Assembly: GCA_947379685.1 (NCBI GenBank)
Contig: CANCOG010000023.1
Span: 1-20,227 of the forward strand
Length of the DNA stretch: 20,227 bases
Source of the DNA: Flavipsychrobacter stenotrophus
GTDB taxonomy: Bacteria; Bacteroidota; Bacteroidia; Chitinophagales; Chitinophagaceae
Direction of reading: 5' to 3'
The notes under the pieces were generated by a model, which was not told the DNA's origin, made no database searches, and saw nothing but the letters and a program-made list of their open reading frames with translations. The position numbers and the translations under genes are program-made. Shown in pieces: positions 1 to 7,939 of the stretch (its first letter is position 1; the number at the start of each line of letters is the position of its first letter).

Positions 1-1326
1 ACCGATCGTTTCGACCGCTCTGTGTCGTTTAGCCTGAAAGCTGAAAAAGCGGGCATGCACCATTATGTATTGAGCATACCCGAAGCCGAAGGAGAGCAAA
101 ACAAGGCAAATAACAAGAAAGACATTTTTGTTGAAGTACTCGATGAAAAAAAGAACATACTCATTGCGTCAGCAGCCCCCCACCCCGATGTTAATGCAAT
201 AAAGGAAGCGCTGGCCGGGCTTGAAAGTTACAGGGTAAGCGTTTGTACCATTGATAATTTCCCTACGTCACTCAGCGGTTATGATGTGATCATTCTGCAC
301 GGGCTGCCCTCCATGAGGAACGACATCTCCAACCAGTTGAGACTGGCAAAAAAGCCAACCTGGTTCATACTCAGCCCACAGACAAGTATTCCGGCGCTTA
401 ACAGCCTCAGGGAATTAACAAACACGGCTGTGACTGCTGCGGCAGGGCATGATGTACTGGCAACCTACAGTCCGACATTTTCAACCTTTACCCTACCGAA
501 ACAGATACAGACTGTAACTGATAAAATGCCACCGTTGAGCATCAATACAGGTAGTATTCTTGCCCCTCCGGGTACAAATTCTCTATTTACTCAGAAGACG
601 GGAGTTGGTAACTTCCAGTCGCCACTGTGGTTATTACAGCAAGGGAGTGTACCAACAGCCATTCTTGCGGGTGAAGGCTTATGGCGCTGGAGGCTTTATG
701 AATTTAAGAATTTCAACAGCCATGAGGTTATTGATGAATGTATCCGGCAAACAGTTTCATTTTTATCTGTCAACAACCGGGACAAGCCTTTTAGTGCAGG
801 AATGGCCAAGTATGTGTGGCGCGATCAGGAACCGGTTTCGTTGAGGGCATACCTGCATAATGCCAACAATGAACAAATTAATACTCCGGATGCTACCTTG
901 ACCATAACTGACAGTGCCGGACGTAAACGTGATTTTACTTTTGAGCGTTCCGGTAATTCTTACAACCTGAATATTGGGATTTGGGCTGGTGGTACTTACA
1001 GCTATATTGCGCGTACCACTTATGAAGGAAAGCAACTTGAAGCAAGGGGCAGTTTCGCTGTAGAAAGTATGCCCATTGAACTAATGGAGCAGGGTGCAGA
1101 CTACAACTTAATGTATGGATTGTCCCAGAAATATAATGGTGCTTTTGTAACTGCTTCCGGCATTGGTGTGCTCTACGATAGTATTTCAAAAAATGCCAGA
1201 ATAAAGCCACTGATACAGGTATCCACGGAAGCAGTTCCATTTGTTGACAGGAAATGGTATTTCTTCATTATTCTCGTAATTGCGGTTGCAGAATGGCTTC
1301 TTAGGAAATATTGGCTGGCTCAATAA
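1..1326 (+). CDS. C-terminal part of a vWA/Bat-type membrane protein (5' end outside window)
   Basis: The reading frame is open from base 1, so the true start lies upstream; an internal GTG at 22 is not a convincing start. The 441 visible residues begin in a beta-rich stretch. An alpha/beta segment follows (about residues 45-135, including YDVIILHGLP) that resembles the class I glutamine amidotransferase-like fold seen in large Bacteroidota vWA/Bat-associated membrane proteins. After it come beta-sandwich-like sequence and a single C-terminal transmembrane helix (about 419-436) followed by a short basic tail. This layout suggests a protein anchored in the inner membrane with most of its mass outside the cytoplasm. 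I see no catalytic Cys in the amidotransferase-like part, so it is probably structural. Family membership is inferred from layout; the exact function is unknown. No clear terminator follows the stop codon. Confidence 0.6.
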   Translation, partial: TDRFDRSVSFSLKAEKAGMHHYVLSIPEAEGEQNKANNKKDIFVEVLDEKKNILIASAAPHPDVNAIKEALAGLESYRVSVCTIDNFPTSLSGYDVIILHGLPSMRNDISNQLRLAKKPTWFILSPQTSIPALNSLRELTNTAVTAAAGHDVLATYSPTFSTFTLPKQIQTVTDKMPPLSINTGSILAPPGTNSLFTQKTGVGNFQSPLWLLQQGSVPTAILAGEGLWRWRLYEFKNFNSHEVIDECIRQTVSFLSVNNRDKPFSAGMAKYVWRDQEPVSLRAYLHNANNEQINTPDATLTITDSAGRKRDFTFERSGNSYNLNIGIWAGGTYSYIARTTYEGKQLEARGSFAVESMPIELMEQGADYNLMYGLSQKYNGAFVTASGIGVLYDSISKNARIKPLIQVSTEAVPFVDRKWYFFIILVIAVAEWLLRKYWLAQ

Positions 1327-1423
1327 TTTAATGAATAATTGATCGGTTCTACCCAAACAACGACCTGATAACCGCTTATTTATTTCCGGACGCACTAAGA
1401 GTTAACGCCTTGTTATGTGCTTG

Positions 1424-1431
1424 CAAAAGTA
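1424..1431 (-). promoter_or_regulatory. Orphan TAnnTTTG -7 element on the minus strand
   Basis: Read on the minus strand this is TACTTTTG followed by C, an exact match to the Bacteroidota -7 consensus. The nearest minus-strand TTG lies 29 bases upstream (1461-1463), longer than the usual 19-23 base spacer. No convincing gene lies downstream on that strand: transcription would run antisense into the end of the upstream membrane-protein gene. It may be a chance match, an antisense promoter or a relic. Confidence 0.25.
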
Positions 1432-1500
1432 TTGTTATTGCAGAGATTTCGGGGCTGGCACAATTTTTTTGGAATTATCTTTAGACTTAATTTCTAAATT

Positions 1501-1842
1501 ATGAAAATGCCCTACACGTATACAGAAGCAAAGAAACTGTGCGAAGAATACCAGTATCTTGTTGGCACATTGCTAAACGGCTGCGATGCGGTAGTGGAGT
1601 GTATTGCAGTCACTCCATTCGATGCACAAAACAAGCAGCGATTCTTTATGTATTACCTTCTTTTTGACAATGACCCTCAGGCCGCGCTTTTGCAGGAATA
1701 CAAAGGGCTGTTATATGATGTGGAACTTATTACCCGAAATGCGGAAGATGAGATTGCACATGAAGGGCTTTTTGCGTGGATCGTGAATAATCCTGGTGTC
1801 CCAGGTATTGCTCAAAATCCCAGAGGAAATTATGCTCACTGA
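1501..1842 (+). CDS. Small conserved-looking hypothetical protein (113 aa)
   Basis: I do not recognise this family. The ATG at 1501 follows an AT-rich leader carrying TATCTTTA at 1476-1483, one base off the Bacteroidota -7 consensus, which supports this start. The protein is acidic, soluble and has no signal peptide or membrane segment. It is rich in aromatic residues and looks like a compact alpha/beta domain: an N-terminal helix (about 6-20), a central strand-rich part ending in MYYLLFDND, and a C-terminal stretch with EDEIAHEGLFAWIV. Its coding character (no rare run of residues, balanced composition) supports a real gene. It is a single-gene unit with a perfect palindromic terminator about 50 bases after its stop. 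No function is proposed. Confidence 0.7.
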   Translation: MKMPYTYTEAKKLCEEYQYLVGTLLNGCDAVVECIAVTPFDAQNKQRFFMYYLLFDNDPQAALLQEYKGLLYDVELITRNAEDEIAHEGLFAWIVNNPGVPGIAQNPRGNYAH

Positions 1843-1891
1843 ATGACCTCTGATTCTGACGAAAAATAATCAACTTTTCTAGCAAGGATGT

Positions 1892-1933
1892 TCCGTGGGG
1901 CAGTTTTTAAAAACTGCCCCACGGATTTTATTT
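1892..1933. terminator. Bidirectional terminator, perfect 34-bp palindrome
   Basis: Bases 1892-1925 form an uninterrupted palindrome: a GC-rich outer stem (CCGTGGGGCAG) with an AT-rich centre (TTTTTAAAAA). It is followed on the plus strand by TTTTATTT. It sits after the 113-aa gene and just before the stop of a possible minus-strand ORF, so it could end transcription from both sides. Confidence 0.8.
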
Positions 1934-2120
1934 ATGCTGAAAGTTTATAGAGGTTCGTGTTGAGTTCCTGCAGCGTGCTGTTGATGTGCTTCTTAACAAC
2001 AAAGCTGCGTGAAAGTGCCATTGTGGCGCTTAAAAATGTTTTCAAATCGGCCTGCATTGGACTTTCCATTATTTTACGGGCTCTGTCTTTTCTGAAGTAT
2101 ATTGCTGCTCTGTTTTGCAT
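1932..2120 (-). CDS. Possible small basic protein (62 aa), unassigned
   Basis: A short minus-strand ORF starting with ATG at 2120 and ending 7 bases from the palindromic terminator, which is where a convergent gene should end. The predicted protein is basic at the N-terminus (FRKDRARKIMES) and looks mainly helical, with no membrane segment or signal peptide. No Shine-Dalgarno sequence or clear -7 element was found upstream. A plus-strand ORF covers the same bases but reads as a hydrophobic, cysteine-rich string typical of a shadow frame. The terminator position is the main argument for this gene. It could equally be non-coding spacer. Confidence 0.4.
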   Translation of the reverse strand: MQNRAAIYFRKDRARKIMESPMQADLKTFLSATMALSRSFVVKKHINSTLQELNTNLYKLSA

Positions 2121-2175
2121 AGCGTATGGTTTTGTAATGATATTGCAAACACCGTGCCAAAGCAGGGAAAAAAAT

Positions 2176-2207
2176 TTGTTAAACGCCGATTTTGTTCTCT
2201 AATTTTA
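2176..2207 (+). promoter_or_regulatory. Bacteroidota-type promoter of the VOC gene
   Basis: TTG at 2176-2178, a 21-base spacer, then TAATTTTA at 2200-2207, which matches TAnnTTTG in seven of eight positions. The expected transcription start lies about 18 bases before the ATG at 2232. This argues for the 2232 start over the longer upstream reading frame. Confidence 0.55.
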
Positions 2208-2231
2208 TATTTCTTAACAAACAGACGAGTA

Positions 2232-2615
2232 ATGGAAATGTTGCACAATGCCATCTCCTGGTTTGAAATACCAGTGGCAGATTTTGACCGGGCAAAAAAA
2301 TTTTACAGCACTATCTTTGACTATGAAATGCCCGAAATGGAAATGGGGCCAGTAAAAATGGGTATATTATTACACCACCGCGACAATGGAGGTATTGGCG
2401 GTGCCATTGTGCACGGAGAAATGTATGTACCTTCAAAACAAGGCGCAAGGGTTTACCTAAATGCCGGCAACGATGTTAACACAGTACTTGAGCGTGTAGA
2501 GGCTGCCGGCGGCAAAGTGATGCTTGGCAAAAGTTTTATGGGGGACACCATGGGTTACATTGGTGTAATAGAAGATTGTGAAGGAAATTATGTTTCGCTG
2601 CATTCGGTGAATTGA
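2232..2615 (+). CDS. VOC family (glyoxalase/bleomycin-resistance fold) protein
   Basis: This 127-residue protein is one vicinal-oxygen-chelate module pair. The N-terminal WFEIPVADFDRAKKFY (about 10-25) is the classic first beta-alpha-beta unit, and the C-terminal DCEGNYVSLHS (about 115-125) is the typical terminal metal-site strand. The length fits single-domain family members that dimerise. The middle part carries the usual GARVYLNAGNDV strand and an amphipathic helix with LERVEAAGG. Substrate cannot be read from sequence; relatives include glyoxalase I, dioxygenases and antibiotic-binding proteins. The frame stays open back to 2115, but the promoter at 2176-2207 and the conserved N-terminus place the start at ATG 2232, with ATG 2238 as an alternative. 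RidA follows 127 bases downstream in the same direction. Confidence 0.85.
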   Translation: MEMLHNAISWFEIPVADFDRAKKFYSTIFDYEMPEMEMGPVKMGILLHHRDNGGIGGAIVHGEMYVPSKQGARVYLNAGNDVNTVLERVEAAGGKVMLGKSFMGDTMGYIGVIEDCEGNYVSLHSVN

Positions 2616-2742
2616 GGGGGGATGCCCCTAATAGGGGGAAATTTGCACCATTAAAAGGTCGGTGATTGGCCCTTTTGAAAACTCTAGTTGCCCGACCTCA
2701 TTCATCACCAAATCATTCGTTACTTTTACTTTTTATTTCGTT

Positions 2743-3156
2743 ATGACACAATTCTCTACTGATAAAGCACCGAAGCCTGTAGGCTTGTACCCACACGCCC
2801 GCAAGGCAGGCAATCTTTTGTTTCTTTCTGGCGTAGGGCCAAGGAAGGCCGGGACAGATGAAATACCTGGTCTGGAGACAGATAAACATGGCAACCATAA
2901 GGAATTCGATTTTGCCGCGCAATGCAGGAGTGTGTTTGATAATGTAAAAGTGATATTGGAAGAAAGTGGTAGTAGCTGGGATAAACTGGTGGATGTCACC
3001 GTATTCCTGGTGGATATGAAGCGCGACTTCCATATTTACAATAAGATCTATGCCGAATATTTCAAGGACAACCAACCCTGCCGGACAACTGTGGGTATCG
3101 ACTCTTTGCCCACGGCAATTGCTATAGAGCTGAAATGTATTGCAATAATCGATTAA
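2743..3156 (+). CDS. RidA/YjgF/UK114 family protein, 2-aminomuconate deaminase-like
   Basis: A 137-aa cytoplasmic RidA-fold protein. Family features: FLSGVGPR near residue 27, the DNVKVILEESGSSWDKLVDVTVFLV core (about 66-90), and the C-terminal CRTTVGIDSLPTAIAIEL. Within the last, Arg114 and Glu129 sit where the imine-binding Arg and the acidic partner are found in active RidA proteins. Active members hydrolyse reactive enamines/imines released by PLP enzymes. The insert PGLETDKHGNHKEFDF (about 42-57) and overall spacing look closer to the 2-aminomuconate deaminase-like subgroup than to E. coli RidA; that assignment is inference. The start at 2743 is chosen because the upstream in-frame extension to 2662 is not family-like, and TACTTTTA at 2721-2728 resembles a -7 element. 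A strong terminator lies just downstream. Confidence 0.85.
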   Translation: MTQFSTDKAPKPVGLYPHARKAGNLLFLSGVGPRKAGTDEIPGLETDKHGNHKEFDFAAQCRSVFDNVKVILEESGSSWDKLVDVTVFLVDMKRDFHIYNKIYAEYFKDNQPCRTTVGIDSLPTAIAIELKCIAIID

Positions 3157-3177
3157 GAAGGATTTAAAAGACACGTG

Positions 3178-3226
3178 AACAAACGATTGATACTGCAAAC
3201 TATTTAGTGTCAATCGTTTGTTTTGA
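3178..3226 (+). terminator. Terminator after the RidA gene
   Basis: The left arm 3178-3194 pairs with the right arm 3206-3222 in a 17-bp stem with one G-U wobble and an 11-base loop; a T-run (3221-3224) follows. It separates the VOC/RidA region from pyrG. Confidence 0.8.
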
Positions 3227-3324
3227 GAAGCACAGCAGATTGATCTTACCATGCTGAAAACCAATGTAGTAGCGACTATTGGTATAATGAGGTAAAATTT
3301 TTCGTACAATTGACTGCTTTGTCG

Positions 3325-3332
3325 TAACTTTG
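3325..3332 (+). promoter_or_regulatory. pyrG: -7 element upstream of pyrG
   Basis: TAACTTTG is an exact match to TAnnTTTG. It lies 71 bases before the pyrG ATG, so the leader would be about 65 bases long. No TTG is correctly spaced upstream; the nearest (3310-3312) is only 12 bases away. Confidence 0.45.
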
Positions 3333-3403
3333 TTTGACCGCTAAAGTTGCTCAATAACACTTTTTTCGCAAAGAGTAGCACGGTCTTGATAAACAAGAAC
3401 GTT

Positions 3404-5047
3404 ATGACAAAGTATATTTTTGTAACCGGCGGTGTTACTTCCTCATTAGGTAAAGGAATTATTGCTGCCTCGCTTGCCAAATTGCTTCAGGCACGCGGAT
3501 TTACAACTACCATCCAGAAATTTGACCCGTATATCAATGTCGATCCGGGCACATTAAACCCTTATGAACATGGCGAATGCTATGTAACAGAAGATGGCGC
3601 TGAAACCGATCTTGACCTCGGGCATTACGAGCGTTACCTGAATACCTATACGTCTCAGGCAAACAATGTAACAACCGGGCGCATTTACCAGTATGTGATC
3701 AACAATGAACGAGCTGGCGGCTACCTGGGCAAAACGGTTCAGGTTATTCCGCATATCACTGACGAAATTAAGCGCAGGATGAAGTTGCTTGGAGAAACCA
3801 AACAATACGATATTGTTATTACAGAGCTAGGCGGAACAGTTGGTGATATTGAGTCACTACCTTACATTGAAGCGGTTCGCCAGCTCAAATGGGAACTCGC
3901 TGGGAATTGCCTGATAGTGCACCTGACACTGATACCCTATCTTAAAGCAGCTAAAGAACTAAAAACAAAGCCAACACAGCATTCAGTTAAGCTAATGAGT
4001 GAGCAGGGGTTGATTCCTGACGTGCTTGTTTGCCGTACAGAACAACCATTATATAAGGACCTTAAGCGTAAGATTGCTTTGTTCTGTAACGTTACGCAGG
4101 ATGCAGTTATTGAGGCAATGGATGCCGACAGCATTTATATGGTGCCTCTTGAAATGATGCGCGAAAAACTGGACCTTATTTGTCTGCAGAAACTGGGATT
4201 ACAAAAAGGTACTGACCCTGACCTCTCCAAATGGAAGGAGTTTCTGAATAAATTGCGCTATCCAAAAAGTACTGTTACAATCGGCCTCATAGGCAAGTAT
4301 GTTGAATTACAGGACGCCTATAAATCAATATTGGAGGCGCTGATACACGCCGGGGCAATGAATGAATGTAAGGTGGAAGTAAAAAATATCCATTCGGAAT
4401 ACCTGACGAAAGAAAATGCTGAAAGTAAACTGGAAAGCCTGGATGCTATTTTAGTGGCTCCTGGTTTTGGTAGTCGTGGTATTGAAGGAAAAATAGATGC
4501 AATACGCTATGCCAGAGAAAGTGGCATGCCCTTCCTGGGTATATGCCTGGGCATGCAAATGGCATGTGTCGAGTTTGCCAGAAACGTTCTTGGTTTGCCT
4601 CGTGCCCACTCCACCGAGATGGACCCCGATACCAACCAGGGTGTGATTTGCATGATGGAAGAGCAAAAGAGCATCACCCAGATGGGTGGTACGATGAGGC
4701 TGGGAAGTTACGCTTGTGAATTGCAGCCCGGTTCGCTGGCAGCTGAGATATATGGTAACACACTTATTAACGAACGTCACAGGCACCGTTATGAGTTCAA
4801 CAACGAATACAGAGAGAGGTTTGAGCAGGAAGGATTTGTACCTGTTGGCAAGAACCCGAAGAGTGATCTTGTTGAGATTGTTGAAATGAAGGGACACCCT
4901 TTTTACGTTGGCGTACAATTCCACCCGGAATACAAGAGCACGGTAGAAAATCCGCACCCTCTTTTTGTAGCCTTTGTAAAGGCTGCTAAAGATGCTCAGG
5001 AACAACGTAGTGCCGCAGTAGAAAAAGCAAATTCACTGGTGATCTAA
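3404..5047 (+). CDS. pyrG: CTP synthase (glutamine hydrolysing)
   Basis: CTP synthase makes CTP from UTP, ATP and glutamine, the last step of de novo pyrimidine nucleotide synthesis, in the cytoplasm. At 547 aa it has the normal family length. The N-terminal synthetase domain starts with MTKYIFVTGGVTSSLGKGI, containing the ATP-binding loop (about 9-18), and contains ITELGGTVGDIES and KTKPTQHSVK. The C-terminal class I glutamine amidotransferase domain carries the nucleophile Cys381 in GICLGMQ and the partners His507 and Glu509 in VQFHPEYKS. All catalytic residues are present. The start is the ATG at 3404, because the upstream in-frame extension from 3347 is not conserved sequence. It appears monocistronic, with a -7 element upstream and a strong terminator after it. 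Confidence 0.98.
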   Translation: MTKYIFVTGGVTSSLGKGIIAASLAKLLQARGFTTTIQKFDPYINVDPGTLNPYEHGECYVTEDGAETDLDLGHYERYLNTYTSQANNVTTGRIYQYVINNERAGGYLGKTVQVIPHITDEIKRRMKLLGETKQYDIVITELGGTVGDIESLPYIEAVRQLKWELAGNCLIVHLTLIPYLKAAKELKTKPTQHSVKLMSEQGLIPDVLVCRTEQPLYKDLKRKIALFCNVTQDAVIEAMDADSIYMVPLEMMREKLDLICLQKLGLQKGTDPDLSKWKEFLNKLRYPKSTVTIGLIGKYVELQDAYKSILEALIHAGAMNECKVEVKNIHSEYLTKENAESKLESLDAILVAPGFGSRGIEGKIDAIRYARESGMPFLGICLGMQMACVEFARNVLGLPRAHSTEMDPDTNQGVICMMEEQKSITQMGGTMRLGSYACELQPGSLAAEIYGNTLINERHRHRYEFNNEYRERFEQEGFVPVGKNPKSDLVEIVEMKGHPFYVGVQFHPEYKSTVENPHPLFVAFVKAAKDAQEQRSAAVEKANSLVI

Positions 5048-5064
5048 TTCTATAAATATTTTAT

Positions 5065-5107
5065 AAAAAAGCCAGCCTGCTTCTATAATAGCAGGCTGGC
5101 CTTTTTT
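5065..5107. terminator. Bidirectional terminator between pyrG and the NHL/Ig gene
   Basis: An 11-bp GC-rich stem (5071-5081 with 5090-5100) around an 8-base loop is flanked by AAAAAA on the left and CTTTTTT on the right, so it can work in both directions. It serves pyrG (+) and the convergent secreted-protein gene (-). Confidence 0.9.
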
Positions 5108-5134
5108 ATATATACATTAGTCATAATCAACCAG

Positions 5135-7690
5135 TTATTGCTTTATTATCTTTTGCTGACAAAAGTGCTGGCAATCTGAGGCATCAAGCAAATATATGCC
5201 TGAAGGCAATTTCTCTAAATTGATGTCAGAGATGCCATTCTCACTTTTTTGATCGAATACCAACTGACCGGACAACGAAATGACCCTTAAGGATAGTTGA
5301 CCAATGACATCCGAAAATTCCAGGTGCAGGCTACCAGTTGTAGGGTTAGGATAGGCTATCAGCCAATTGTTGACAATACCGCCTGTTTCAGATGGATCAA
5401 TGCCAGGAGCCTTTTTACCTGCCGTCACATTTACAACCTGTGAGGCGATATCTGTACCACAACTATTTGTTACCGAATACCTTATTGTGTCAACACCCAC
5501 TGACCTACCCCTCACTAAACCTGAACTGTTGACGGTAGCTAAGGCTGTATTAGTGCTGGTCCAACTTCCACCAGACTCTGTCGAATGCAATGTAATGGTG
5601 GCCCCATTTGCAACGGTGGTGGGGCCTGAAAGCGTTCCGGCACCGGGTAGGCGATTTACAGCAACATACTTGGTTGCGACTCCTGTAAAACCACAGCTAT
5701 TGGTAACAGAATAAGTAATTGTATCCATGCCTGCGGCTACAGCCGTAACAACGCCGGAAGAAGACACCACTGCTATACCGGAAGTAGAAGAATGCCATAC
5801 ACCGCCAGATGTTGCATTATGCAAGGTAACTGCCCCGCCAGGGCACAGAGGGGTTAGATACCCTGTAATTACAGAAACAATTGGCACCCCGATAACTTTA
5901 AATGGCCAGCGCGCGACTGCAGTGCCGCAAGCATTTGTAATTGTGTAGGTTATTGTGTCGCTACCCGGCGCAACCGCAGATACTATTCCAGTAGCAACAG
6001 TTGCTACCGAAATGTTACTACTAGCCCATGTGCCACCAGGGCTTGCATTGGTGAGTGTAAACGAGGCTCCCGGGCAAATAGTTGAAGCACCTCCTCCAAA
6101 ACCATAAACACCACCCGGAATATTTACATTAACTACGTAGCCCGTTTTAGTCCAGCACCCATATCCATTAACCACTTTGTAGTAAACAGTCGAAGCTCCG
6201 CCGCTTATTCCGGTTACTACACCTGAAGAGGAGCAAGTAATGGTTCCACCAGACTGACTCCATGCACCACCTGAAGGCGATCCGCTGAGAGAGGTAGTGC
6301 CCCCAATACAAATAGCGGACGTTCCCGACACTGACGGAGCTGCAGGAACAGGGTTGACGGTTACATAAACGACAATTACATCAGTTGCGGTTCCGTCTGA
6401 GACCTGAACTGAAAAAGAATCAGTCCCTGAAAAACTGGAAGTGGGTGTATAAGAAAGGCCGGTGGGGGTCAGACTGCCGCCTGTTGAAGCTGCGGAATAA
6501 GATACAACTGCGGTGCCATTAATTGGGGCAGAAGCAATACTCCATGTCAAGGTCTGTCCTGCATCGGCGTCACTGACCCTTAAGATTGAATTGAGGGTAG
6601 AGGTTACCCAATTTGAACATACTGTAATATGAGTAGTTGCCCCGCTGTTGAAAACTGGACTATGGTTGGTGATATTAGATACCATTCTTATTGCACTGTT
6701 GGCATTATCACAAATAAAAACGTTTCCTGAATGATCGATGGCGATGCTCCGGGGATAATATAATCGGGCATCAGTTGCAGGGCCGCCGTCGCCAGTGTAA
6801 CCACCATCGCCACCGATGCCGGCATAAGTACTTATTGTACCTGCGCTATTGACTTTACGCACATTGTGCCGGTTGTCATCCACGATAAACAGATTACCCG
6901 AAGCATCTACGGCAACACCCCATGGAACCTCAATTGAAGCTGTTGTCGCAGTACTTCCATCTCCTCCGCCACCGTAAGACCCATCGCCTGCTATTGTACT
7001 CATTGTGCCAGAGGGCGTTACCTTTCTGATACGTTGATTATTTCTGTCAGCAATAAATAAATTACCGGATGGGTCAGTTGCGATGTCCATAGGTGTGTTT
7101 AGCTCTGCTGAGGTTGCGGCTCCACCGTCTCCGCTAAAGCCGGAAGACCCAGTACCCGCATATGTACTAATAACTCCTGATGAATTAACCCTTCTTATTA
7201 CACTATTGTTCATGTCCGCAATAAATAAATTACCCGAGGCATCGACAGCCAACCCGGAAATATCACTTATTGCTGCAGAACTAGCCGCTCCACCGTCGCC
7301 GCTGTATCCAAATGAACCAGTTCCTGCGATTTTTGTAATTATACCGGTTGTTGACACCTTCCGAACAGTTCCCGCGTCGCTAATAAACACATTCCCTGCT
7401 GCGTCTACAGCCACCGCAGTAGGGTTCAAAAATTCGGCATCGGTAGCCTGACCACCATCCCCCCCTCTGCCAGAACTGCCACTTCCTGCAAAAACTATAA
7501 GCGAGCCTGACGGGCTCTTTTTATATACTTTGTGTGCATCTCCGTCGGCTATATATAAGTTGCCATAACTATCAGTAGCAAGACCGTACGGATTATAAAG
7601 TAACCCACCACCTACATAGGTAGAAATAGTTTGGGCATGTATACTGCCGGAGCAAAAAAGAAATCCCAGACAAACAAATAGCTTTCTCAT
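5135..7690 (-). CDS. Secreted NHL-propeller/Ig-repeat protein with type IX sorting domain
   Basis: This 851-aa protein starts with a Sec signal peptide (about 1-20, ending HAQ). Six NHL repeats follow (about 33-60, 89-117, 145-172, 199-227, 256-283, 312-339), each with a D.(S/A)GN(L/V)(Y/F)I.D core and linked by GDGG-type loops, enough for one complete six-bladed propeller. Next come a cadherin/Ig-like domain (about 345-447) and four Ig-like repeats (about 450-757), the last three with the strand motif DTI.YS(V)TN.CG. The C-terminus (about 779-851; YPNPTTGSLHLEF, then LPSGIYLL) is a Por-type sorting domain. Type IX secretion normally removes this domain and attaches the protein to the surface or releases it. 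The likely role is surface binding or an extracellular scaffold; the ligand is unknown. It lies downstream of a two-component pair on the same strand. Confidence 0.88.
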   Translation of the reverse strand: MRKLFVCLGFLFCSGSIHAQTISTYVGGGLLYNPYGLATDSYGNLYIADGDAHKVYKKSPSGSLIVFAGSGSSGRGGDGGQATDAEFLNPTAVAVDAAGNVFISDAGTVRKVSTTGIITKIAGTGSFGYSGDGGAASSAAISDISGLAVDASGNLFIADMNNSVIRRVNSSGVISTYAGTGSSGFSGDGGAATSAELNTPMDIATDPSGNLFIADRNNQRIRKVTPSGTMSTIAGDGSYGGGGDGSTATTASIEVPWGVAVDASGNLFIVDDNRHNVRKVNSAGTISTYAGIGGDGGYTGDGGPATDARLYYPRSIAIDHSGNVFICDNANSAIRMVSNITNHSPVFNSGATTHITVCSNWVTSTLNSILRVSDADAGQTLTWSIASAPINGTAVVSYSAASTGGSLTPTGLSYTPTSSFSGTDSFSVQVSDGTATDVIVVYVTVNPVPAAPSVSGTSAICIGGTTSLSGSPSGGAWSQSGGTITCSSSGVVTGISGGASTVYYKVVNGYGCWTKTGYVVNVNIPGGVYGFGGGASTICPGASFTLTNASPGGTWASSNISVATVATGIVSAVAPGSDTITYTITNACGTAVARWPFKVIGVPIVSVITGYLTPLCPGGAVTLHNATSGGVWHSSTSGIAVVSSSGVVTAVAAGMDTITYSVTNSCGFTGVATKYVAVNRLPGAGTLSGPTTVANGATITLHSTESGGSWTSTNTALATVNSSGLVRGRSVGVDTIRYSVTNSCGTDIASQVVNVTAGKKAPGIDPSETGGIVNNWLIAYPNPTTGSLHLEFSDVIGQLSLRVISLSGQLVFDQKSENGISDINLEKLPSGIYLLDASDCQHFCQQKIIKQ

Positions 7691-7718
7691 ATTTTACCAG
7701 TTTTAGAACTGGCAAAAT
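7691..7718 (-). promoter_or_regulatory. Stem-loop abutting the start codon of the NHL/Ig gene
   Basis: Bases 7691-7702 and 7707-7718 form a 12-bp stem with a 4-base loop. The single mismatch in DNA becomes a G-U pair in the minus-strand RNA. The stem ends directly next to the ATG (7690) and would bury the ribosome-binding region, so it could affect translation. No function is demonstrated. Confidence 0.4.
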
Positions 7719-7740
7719 AACTTTACAATTTAGCTCTGGA

Positions 7741-7770
7741 CAATCGTATAAACATCTGATTTTTTCCCAA
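7741..7770 (-). promoter_or_regulatory. Candidate promoter of the NHL/Ig gene
   Basis: On the minus strand a TTG (7770-7768), a 19-base spacer and TACGATTG (7748-7741) match the Bacteroidota promoter with one -7 mismatch. The transcript would start near 7735, giving a leader of about 45 bases that contains the stem-loop at 7691-7718. Confidence 0.45.
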
Positions 7771-7939
7771 AAAAGTAGTTGACAAGTCTTGCAGCGGAAA
7801 TAGGCAAGTTGGAGAAGCCCCGGATATTTATGGCATTGCAGAAAAAGTGATAGGCAATATTATAAAAGCAAAAACACTGGCTTTTTAAGTAACCCAAATT
7901 AACTATTGAATATATCGTTTGATCAATACAACTGCAAGG

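Noticed and set aside
1957..2202. 81-aa plus-strand hydrophobic ORF
   Set aside because: It overlaps the possible 62-aa gene, runs into the VOC promoter and has a composition typical of a non-coding frame.
2713..3480. 255-aa minus-strand ORF across the RidA gene, the terminator and the pyrG start
   Set aside because: It runs antisense through two well-supported genes and a terminator, has irregular composition and matches no family I know.
4451..5005. 184-aa minus-strand ORF within pyrG
   Set aside because: It is entirely antisense to the conserved amidotransferase domain of CTP synthase, so it is a shadow frame.
5367..5948. Plus-strand ORFs (115 and 73 aa) opposite the Ig repeats, and a 122-aa one at 7083-7451
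   Set aside because: They are Pro/Thr/Val/Ala-rich reflections of the Gly/Ser/Thr-rich repeat coding on the minus strand, with no starts or promoters of their own.
6700..7500. Repeated GGCGATGG-type segments considered as a CRISPR or tandem DNA repeat array
   Set aside because: The repeats are degenerate, follow codon periodicity and encode the GDGG loops between NHL blades. They are protein repeats, not a CRISPR array.
7866..7890. Possible terminator after the response regulator gene
   Set aside because: The stem is only 6 bp and mostly A-T, and the T-run lies within it. Too weak to call.
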